Positions 6,195 through 11,180 of a DNA stretch of 11,180 bases are shown here, in pieces. The notes under the pieces are model-generated. The model did no database searches. It saw nothing but the letters and a program-made list of their open reading frames with translations, and was not told the origin of the DNA. A program made the position numbers and the translations under genes. Each line of letters begins with the position of its first letter. The stretch's first letter is position 1. Origin of the DNA: Desulfobacteraceae bacterium 4572_89. GTDB taxonomy: Bacteria; Desulfobacterota; Desulfobacteria; Desulfobacterales; Desulfobacteraceae. Location of the stretch: positions 1-11,180 of the forward strand of contig NBML01000047.1 in NCBI GenBank assembly GCA_002085465.1, given 5' to 3'.

Positions 6195-6878
6195 ATGGGA
6201 ATATTTACACGCTTCAAAGATATCATAAACTCAAATATCAATACCATGCTGGACCAGGCAGAAGACCCTGAAAAACTTATCAAACTAATGATCCGGGAAA
6301 TGGAAGACACCTTGATCGAAATCAAGTCTTCCTGCGCCAACACCATTGCCAGTCAGAAAAAAGTGGGACGTATCCTGGAGGAAACAATAGAAAAGGAATC
6401 TCTCTGGAAAAAAAAGGCTGAACTGGCCGTGGCAAAGGGCAGGGATGACCTGGCCCGCCAGGCTCTTCTGGAGAAAAGGCGGTTTACCCAGAGGAGTGAG
6501 GCTGTTGAGGATGAGTTTGTGGAAATAGGAATTATTGTTGAACAATACCAGGATGATATCCAGGAACTGGAAGCCAAACTTAAATCTGCCAGGGAAAAAC
6601 AACGCATGCTGGTCCAGCGGCACATCAGGGCAAAAAGGAAAAAGAAAGCCCAGCAGGAAATCCGGCGGGTGGACAGCGCTGAGGTCATGCAGAAATTTGA
6701 TGAGATTGAAAACCATATCGAGCGCATGGAAGCCGAGGCAGACCTTGTCAATTTCGGCAGGGCTACAAGTCTTGAAGAGGAATTTGAGAACCTGGCCGCT
6801 GATGATGAAATTGAAAGTCAGCTCAGGAATTTAAAATCCTCCCAATCCCAAAAAAAGAATGATACAGATAATGAATAA
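6195..6878 (+). CDS. pspA: Phage shock protein A (PspA/IM30 family)
   Basis: Peripheral inner-membrane protein of the ESCRT-III-like PspA/IM30 family. It stabilises damaged membranes as an oligomeric scaffold and, in known systems, holds PspF inactive when unstressed. The 227-residue product starts MGIFTRFKDIINSNINTMLD, the typical amphipathic membrane-sensing helix, followed by AEDPEKLIKLMIREMEDTL. The rest is almost entirely charged coiled coil, including a long basic stretch (RHIRAKRKKKAQQEIRR) and an acidic end. Length matches E. coli PspA (222). The start ATG 6195 is fixed by AAGGAG (6182-6187) and by the conserved MGIF start; an in-frame TTG 24 codons upstream would place the coding start inside the sigma-54 promoter. 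It is first in the pspABC operon, 50 bases ahead of pspB. Confidence 0.95.
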   Translation: MGIFTRFKDIINSNINTMLDQAEDPEKLIKLMIREMEDTLIEIKSSCANTIASQKKVGRILEETIEKESLWKKKAELAVAKGRDDLARQALLEKRRFTQRSEAVEDEFVEIGIIVEQYQDDIQELEAKLKSAREKQRMLVQRHIRAKRKKKAQQEIRRVDSAEVMQKFDEIENHIERMEAEADLVNFGRATSLEEEFENLAADDEIESQLRNLKSSQSQKKNDTDNE

Positions 6879-6928
6879 ACCTATATATAAACCCCTGCAC
6901 AAACCAGGAAATACAGAGGAGTGATTTA

Positions 6929-7174
6929 ATGATGTATGGCGCACTAATCATAGGGATCTGTATTGGAGGAGCCATTCTCCTGATCGTCACACTGGGGCTG
7001 ATCATTATCGGCATTATAAGGTCGGCCAAAACCGGAGGAATCTCAAAAAAAGAAAAACAGGTCCATGCCGATGAGACCAAAATGATCCAGGACATTTTCA
7101 AAGGACTCTCAAAAATGGAAGAAAGAATAGAGGTACTTGAAACCATTTTGATTGAACGTCAGAGAAAGGAATAA
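6929..7174 (+). CDS. pspB: Phage shock protein B (PspB-like)
   Basis: Small inner-membrane protein that with PspC senses membrane stress and relieves PspA inhibition of PspF. The 81-residue product has one N-terminal transmembrane helix (about residues 4-29), a basic juxtamembrane segment (SAKTGGISKKEK) and a C-terminal coiled coil (MIQDIFKGLSKMEERIEVLE). This layout and size match E. coli PspB (74 residues). GAGGAG (6916-6921) lies 7 bases ahead of ATG 6929; a second ATG follows at once. The gene is 50 bases after pspA and 4 bases before the pspC start codon. Sequence similarity is mostly in topology, so the call rests partly on its position between pspA and pspC. Confidence 0.88.
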   Translation: MMYGALIIGICIGGAILLIVTLGLIIIGIIRSAKTGGISKKEKQVHADETKMIQDIFKGLSKMEERIEVLETILIERQRKE

Positions 7175-7178
7175 AAAA

Positions 7179-7616
7179 ATGCCACGACATTACGGGAAAA
7201 AAAGATATAAAGGATTTGACCGGACCAGGAACCATTATGGGAGGTTCAGGGACCAGGTGGACATGATCGCATCCACCAGCGGGATCTATCGATCAAGAAG
7301 GGGAATCTTCATGGGAGTCTGCCGGGGCCTTGCCGAGCAGTTTAATTTCAGTGTTTTCTGGGTGAGAACAATTGTACTCCTCCTGTTTTTATTCACTGGA
7401 TTCTGGCCCATTGGAGTATTGTACATCATTGCCGGCCTTCTCCTGAAAATGGAACCGGTAATTCCCCTTGAAAACGAAACAGACCAGGAATTTTATCAAT
7501 CCTATACCACTTCCAGGGAATCTGCCATCCAGAGAATCAAGCGTAAATTTGATAATATTGACCGAAGGATACAGAGAATGGAGCACACAGTGACTTCCCG
7601 GGAATTTGAGCCATAA
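7179..7616 (+). CDS. pspC: Phage shock protein C (PspC domain)
   Basis: Inner-membrane stress sensor acting with PspB. The 145-residue protein has a basic N-terminal extension (1-34, rich in Arg, Lys, His and Tyr), then the PspC domain: GIYRSRRGIFMGVCRGLAEQ (35-54), a membrane helix (about 62-90, TIVLLLFLFTGFWPIGVLYI) and a cytoplasmic or periplasmic coiled tail with ESAIQRIKRKFDNIDRRIQR (114-133), characteristic of proteobacterial PspC. E. coli PspC is 119 residues, so the difference is mainly the N-terminal extension. The start is ATG 7179, with AAAGGA (7165-7170) eight bases ahead, inside the end of pspB; a TTG nine codons earlier would overlap pspB. No pspD follows; an intrinsic terminator comes next. 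Confidence 0.94.
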   Translation: MPRHYGKKRYKGFDRTRNHYGRFRDQVDMIASTSGIYRSRRGIFMGVCRGLAEQFNFSVFWVRTIVLLLFLFTGFWPIGVLYIIAGLLLKMEPVIPLENETDQEFYQSYTTSRESAIQRIKRKFDNIDRRIQRMEHTVTSREFEP

Positions 7617-7635
7617 TTTTCTTCATTTTATTTAC

Positions 7636-7676
7636 CCCCGGATGTTGGACCTTTTATGCATCCGGGGACTTTTTTT
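7636..7676 (+). terminator. Rho-independent terminator of pspABC
   Basis: A perfect 9-bp stem, CCCCGGATG (7636-7644) with CATCCGGGG (7659-7667), has a 14-base loop and is followed by AC and seven T's (7670-7676). It begins 20 bases after the pspC stop. The minus strand shows no T-run after the stem, so it serves the plus strand only. Confidence 0.92.
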
Positions 7677-7681
7677 GTATT

Positions 7682-7922
7682 TTATAGAACCCCGAACAAC
7701 TTCAAGGCATCCCTGAACAAGACCAGTGCAAGAGCGCAAAGAGAAACCCCCAGACATTTCATGGTATACACATATACACGACCCTTTAATTTTGCTCACT
7801 TTATCCAGGACAATACCAGAGGTGCGGGCACCTTTAATCCCCATCTTAAAAATCACTCCTCCGCCCACAAGGGAAATAACACCCAGCACAGTAGGATCAA
7901 TAAAAAAAACAAACCATATCAT
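7682..7922 (-). pseudogene. Possible small membrane protein gene, frameshifted or decayed
   Basis: The 477-bp gap between pspC and the helicase has no secure gene. On the minus strand an ATG at 7922-7920 opens a frame with a hydrophobic N-terminus (FIDPTVLGVISLVGGGVIF, then KMGIKGARTSGIVLDKVSK). That frame runs on through the psp terminator, giving a poor C-terminus. A second minus-strand frame, open from about 7795 to a TAA at 7682-7684, reads VYVYTMKCLGVSLCALALVL and then FRDALKLFGVL, a convincing second membrane helix. Joining the two near 7780-7795 would give a protein of about 80 residues with two helices, ending just before the terminator. No good ribosome site precedes the ATG. It could be a frameshifted relic or chance hydrophobic frames; I do not recognise a family. 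Confidence 0.3.
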
Positions 7923-7925
7923 GTC

Positions 7926-8049
7926 ACTTTGTATTTATCTACTTTGTATTTTGACAAAAAAACTATTGTCTCCCAGGGGAAGCTATATTAGTTTACACCA
8001 AGGTTGCATAAAAATTATAAAAAAGACAAATTAACTATAAAATACAAAG
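7926..8049. repeat. Short ACTTTGTATTT repeats upstream of the helicase gene
   Basis: ACTTTGTATTT occurs twice in direct orientation, 15 bases apart (7926-7936 and 7941-7951). The core of the second copy returns inverted as AAAATACAAAG at 8039-8049 (pairing with 7942-7952). The region is AT-rich and lies 45-170 bases ahead of the helicase start. A TTGACA at 7951-7956 has no -10 at a suitable distance, so I do not assign a promoter. The repeats could be operator half-sites or chance. Confidence 0.3.
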
Positions 8050-8093
8050 GAAGCCCGCACCGGCTGAATTCCTTAACTCCAGGGGGAAATACA

Positions 8094-10832
8094 ATGCAGA
8101 CTATATCAAAAGACCAGATCAAAAATAAAATCGCCGACACCCCCCTCATCTTTTACCGGGGCCTGAATACCTATGAACATGGGTCCTATTTCCTGGCAAA
8201 AAAAGATATTGCCCAGAAATTATTTACCTATGAATTTGACGGCACCTTTGGTAATTATACAACCCAGATCCACTTAAAAAGAGACCAGATTGATATGGAA
8301 TGCGATTGTCCCTACCCGGGGCAGGGCTGCAGGCATGTGGTGGCAGCCTTTCTCAATGCCAGAGATGTTATGGCCAGAAACACAATCCAGGAAGAATTAT
8401 TATCAGACTTAGAAGTCAAAATCGACTCGGAGGACCCCAATCTGTCCGAGGAAGAAATCAGGGCCCAGGCACTGTCAGATCGTAAAAAAAGGGCCTTGTC
8501 TGAAAAATTCACCATGGTCCGGGGGGATATGTTCAAAGGCGATCATCTGGTAATCAACAAGCAAAACCGTCAATACACTGTCACCCTCCATGACCCGGAA
8601 AAAGGCGTTGGCCACTGTTCCTGCCCGGATTATCTCACCAACGGCCTTGGCATTTGCAAGCATATCCAGTTCATGGCAGAATCCCTGAAAAAAGAACCGG
8701 GATTTAAAAAACAGGTGTCCAGGGAAGTCTTTCCCTTTACAGACATTTACTGGGATTCATTGTCCGGGGCGCCCAGATTATTTTCCCAGCGCCTGAACTC
8801 GGAAATGAAAGATCTAAAGTCTGTACTGAAAAAATATTTTAATGATAAAGGCGAATTTATTGGAGCAGACATGGCAGCCATCATGGGGCTCATGGCAAAA
8901 CTCCACGGGGACAAGCGGGTAAGAATCCGACAGAACCTGCTCAAGCGGGTGGAACACCGTCTCCAGAACCTGCAGTTGGAAAAACTTGGAAGCCAGAAGA
9001 TCCCGGAACCTGAACTGAACATCCAATTATATCCCTACCAGAAGGAAGGGGTTGCATTTGGGGTGCTGAAAACCGGAGTGCTCATAGGAGATGAAATGGG
9101 ACTGGGCAAAACCCTCCAGGCCATTTCCCTGGGGCTTTTGAAAAAAGAAATCTTTGGTTTTTCACGGATATTGGTGGTCACTCTGGCATCCTTGAAAGAG
9201 CAATGGAAGCGGGAAATTGAAAAATTTTCCAAGGAAAAAGCCACCATCATTGAAGGCAGCCCTTTCCAAAGAAAAGCCACCTATCAAAATGATCCTAATT
9301 TATTCAAGATCACCAATTATGAAGCAGTTTTACGGGATGTAACAATATTGTCCGGATTCAACCCGGATATCATCATCCTGGATGAAGCCCAGCGCATTAA
9401 AAATTTTTCCACCAAAACCGCAGAATCAGTCAAAAGACTGCCCAAAAAACATGCCATTGTACTTACCGGTACCCCCCTGGAGAATAAACTTGAGGATGTA
9501 TACTCCATTGTGCAGTTCCTTGATCCCTACATGCTGACACCTTTGTGGAAATTTGCAGCCGATCATTTCATGATTCCAAGAAAGAAAAAAACCACCATTG
9601 GTGGCTACAAAAATCTGGAACTGCTCAAGGAAAAATTAAAAAGCATCGTGATCCGGCGGAAAAAAGAAGAAGTTCTCAAAGACCTTCCCAAAGAAGTGGT
9701 GAACAATTATTATATTGATCTCGCCCAGGAACAGCAGGAAATACATTCCGGGTACGCAAGGAGCCTGGTTCCCCTGCTCAATAAAAAATTTTTAACCCCA
9801 ATGGATCTTCGTAGAATCCAGATCCTGCTGCTGCGCATGAGAATGGTCTGTGATTCCACCTATCTCATTGACAGGGACACCCATATCTCCCCCAAGCTAA
9901 AGGAGCTTGCAAGCATCATTGATGAGATCGTCATTCAAAATCAGCGGAAAATGGTTATCTTCAGCGAATGGACCACCATGACATTTTTGATTGCCAGACA
10001 CCTGTCTGACATGAACCTTCCCTTTATTGAATTATCAGGAAAAGTGCCGGTAAAAAAGCGCCAGGCCCTGATTGATGAATTCACTAATAACAAAGAATGC
10101 CGGGTCTTTTTATCCACAGATGCCGGAGGCACAGGCCTGAACCTCCAGGCTGCAGACTGTGTGGTCAATTTTGAACTGCCCTGGAACCCGGCAAAAATGA
10201 ACCAGCGCATTGGCCGGGTCAGCCGCATCGGTCAGGAAAGCTCCTGTATCAACGTTATCAATCTCATTGCAAAACACAGTATTGAAGAACGGATCCTGGC
10301 CGGTATCCAGATGAAAACAGATCTATTCAAAGGGGTGTTTGACGAGGGTCCGGACATGGTTGAATTCTCCAGGGAAAAAAAGAATGAAATGCTGAACCGG
10401 CTGCGGGAAATGATGGGGGAAGAGCCGGAAGCCCCCGCCTTTGAATCAGCAGAACCAGAAGAAATTCCGGAAGACACTCCCTTTTTCATGAACCCGGAAG
10501 TTTTAAACCGGGAAGATCAGGATTCTGAAGGCTTGGAGCCTGAAATTTCAGATAAAACCGATCAGGATGGATACCAGCAAGACCTTCACCCGGAAGGAGA
10601 ATCACCATCAAAACCCCTGCCTCTTGATGAACCGCCCCCGGAAAATATCCTGGCAAACCAGCCTCCGGAAAAAATCGAAACCGTTCTGAATTCAGGTATG
10701 GAATTCATTGCCGGTCTCATGGAAATGGCCACAGGCCAGAAGATGGAAAAATCCAAAGACCAGAAAAAAATGATTGAAATCGACAGTTCTAGCGGCGAGG
10801 TAACCATGAAATTCAAGCTTCCTGGATTTTAA
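8094..10832 (+). CDS. SNF2-family DNA helicase/translocase with two SWIM zinc fingers
   Basis: A 912-residue ATP-dependent nucleic-acid translocase of superfamily 2. Two SWIM-type zinc motifs lie in the N-terminal third: Cys70, Cys72, Cys79, His81 (CDCPYPGQGCRH) and Cys175, Cys177, Cys188, His190 (CSCPDYLTNGLGICKH). The SNF2 ATPase follows: LYPYQKEGVAFG (312-323), Walker A GDEMGLGKT (332-340), Walker B DEAQ (430-433), LTGTPLENKLEDVYSI (457-472), and C-terminal helicase motifs STDAGGTGLNLQAA (674-687) and MNQRIGRVSRIGQ (702-714), with the arginine fingers in the last. A low-complexity acidic and Pro-rich tail (about 775-865) precedes a short conserved-looking end. The start ATG 8094 follows AGGGGG (8081-8086) seven bases upstream. 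Role unknown; bacterial SNF2 proteins act in transcription recycling (RapA), repair or defence. No defence partner genes are adjacent. Confidence 0.93.
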   Translation: MQTISKDQIKNKIADTPLIFYRGLNTYEHGSYFLAKKDIAQKLFTYEFDGTFGNYTTQIHLKRDQIDMECDCPYPGQGCRHVVAAFLNARDVMARNTIQEELLSDLEVKIDSEDPNLSEEEIRAQALSDRKKRALSEKFTMVRGDMFKGDHLVINKQNRQYTVTLHDPEKGVGHCSCPDYLTNGLGICKHIQFMAESLKKEPGFKKQVSREVFPFTDIYWDSLSGAPRLFSQRLNSEMKDLKSVLKKYFNDKGEFIGADMAAIMGLMAKLHGDKRVRIRQNLLKRVEHRLQNLQLEKLGSQKIPEPELNIQLYPYQKEGVAFGVLKTGVLIGDEMGLGKTLQAISLGLLKKEIFGFSRILVVTLASLKEQWKREIEKFSKEKATIIEGSPFQRKATYQNDPNLFKITNYEAVLRDVTILSGFNPDIIILDEAQRIKNFSTKTAESVKRLPKKHAIVLTGTPLENKLEDVYSIVQFLDPYMLTPLWKFAADHFMIPRKKKTTIGGYKNLELLKEKLKSIVIRRKKEEVLKDLPKEVVNNYYIDLAQEQQEIHSGYARSLVPLLNKKFLTPMDLRRIQILLLRMRMVCDSTYLIDRDTHISPKLKELASIIDEIVIQNQRKMVIFSEWTTMTFLIARHLSDMNLPFIELSGKVPVKKRQALIDEFTNNKECRVFLSTDAGGTGLNLQAADCVVNFELPWNPAKMNQRIGRVSRIGQESSCINVINLIAKHSIEERILAGIQMKTDLFKGVFDEGPDMVEFSREKKNEMLNRLREMMGEEPEAPAFESAEPEEIPEDTPFFMNPEVLNREDQDSEGLEPEISDKTDQDGYQQDLHPEGESPSKPLPLDEPPPENILANQPPEKIETVLNSGMEFIAGLMEMATGQKMEKSKDQKKMIEIDSSSGEVTMKFKLPGF

Positions 10833-10928
10833 TTGACTTTTACCGGTAATAGGAATAGGAAATTCCTTCTGATAATCTGGTTTTAACAGGCTTTACCCTA
10901 TATATACTATATATATAAATCTGGAGAT

Positions 10929-11180
10929 ATGAACATGGTCAATCCAAGACATTTACCCCCCTTTTCTATTGGCAAACGCATTGTGATCAAGGTTGGCAGC
11001 GGGGTGTTGACCAGAAAAAATAATTTAAACATTGAAATCATCAATGCCATAACCGAACAGATCTGCGCCCTGTATGACAGGGGAATCCAGGTCATCCTGG
11101 TTTCTTCCGGGGCAATGGCAGCCGGCGTCACCAAACTTGGACTTTCCAGACGTCCGTCTGAGACCCCCAAGCGCCAGGCA
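10929..11180 (+). CDS. proB: Glutamate 5-kinase, 5' part
   Basis: First enzyme of proline biosynthesis: glutamate + ATP give gamma-glutamyl phosphate, in the cytoplasm. The frame is open to the window edge (84 codons visible). The amino-acid-kinase start is clear: KRIVIKVGSGVLTRKNNLN, then QVILVSSGAMAAG, then RRPSETPKRQA, matching the ATP-binding and glutamate-binding segments of ProB. Two in-frame ATGs exist, at 10929 and 10935. GGAG (10923-10926) is only 2 bases from the first but 8 from the second, so translation may start at 10935. A TTAACA at 10883-10888 and an alternating TA tract (about 10899-10917) could form a promoter, but spacing is not convincing. The C-terminal PUA domain, if present, lies beyond the window. 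Confidence 0.95.
   Translation, partial: MNMVNPRHLPPFSIGKRIVIKVGSGVLTRKNNLNIEIINAITEQICALYDRGIQVILVSSGAMAAGVTKLGLSRRPSETPKRQA

Noticed and set aside
6285..6751. Two minus-strand open frames of 130-140 codons inside pspA
   Set aside because: They are mirror frames of the coiled-coil coding sequence; composition reflects Lys/Glu codons read backwards.
7656..8034. Plus-strand frames between pspC and the helicase gene
   Set aside because: They show no hydrophobic segment, motif or ribosome site, and the more protein-like signal is on the minus strand.
8094..10832. SNF2 helicase as part of an anti-phage island
   Set aside because: Flanking genes are housekeeping (psp and proB); no nuclease, methyltransferase, toxin or mobile gene is nearby.
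10852..10867. GGAAT/ATTCC inverted repeat after the helicase gene as a terminator
   Set aside because: The stem is only five AT-rich pairs with no T-run.

Overview
The window looks like chromosomal DNA from a Gram-negative, probably anaerobic member of the Desulfobacterota (Desulfobacteraceae-like). This is inferred from gene content: a DUF362 protein, a compact pspF/pspABC locus, a short MltD-like transglycosylase, a SNF2 helicase with two SWIM fingers, and a CcdA-type membrane protein paired with a thioredoxin-fold lipoprotein. Codon style is even throughout, and I see no phage, transposase, CRISPR array or RNA gene.

Layout from left to right. (1) The 3' end of a DUF362-type cysteine-rich protein (1-558). 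(2) argG, argininosuccinate synthase (698-1924), closed by a strong intrinsic terminator. (3) A decayed minus-strand fragment of a gpt-like purine phosphoribosyltransferase (about 1983-2093), lying in what looks like an intergenic gap. (4) A two-gene redox unit behind a near-consensus sigma-70 promoter: a thioredoxin-fold lipoprotein with a single active-site cysteine, then a six-helix CcdA/DsbD-like membrane protein. (5) A 54-residue PAS-domain remnant whose stop codon lies inside a 70-bp imperfect palindrome. (6) A secreted lytic transglycosylase with one LysM repeat. (7) The phage-shock locus: pspF on the minus strand, divergent from pspA-pspB-pspC, with a sigma-54 promoter, a perfect 12+12 bp palindrome and a sigma-70 promoter for pspF in the shared 216-bp gap. 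pspC ends at an intrinsic terminator. (8) A roughly 480-bp stretch with no secure gene but traces of a small minus-strand membrane protein. (9) A 912-residue SWIM/SNF2 helicase. (10) The 5' end of proB, glutamate 5-kinase, cut by the window edge.

The genes serve separate roles: arginine and proline synthesis, extracytoplasmic thiol chemistry, peptidoglycan turnover, inner-membrane stress response and nucleic-acid remodelling. The clearest functional group is psp. PspF should activate pspABC through the sigma-54 promoter and repress itself, because the palindrome covers its own predicted transcription start. I find no convincing wholly new multi-gene system. The most notable observations are the two gene relics, the palindromic element, the psp control region, the monothiol redox pair and the shortened transglycosylase domain.
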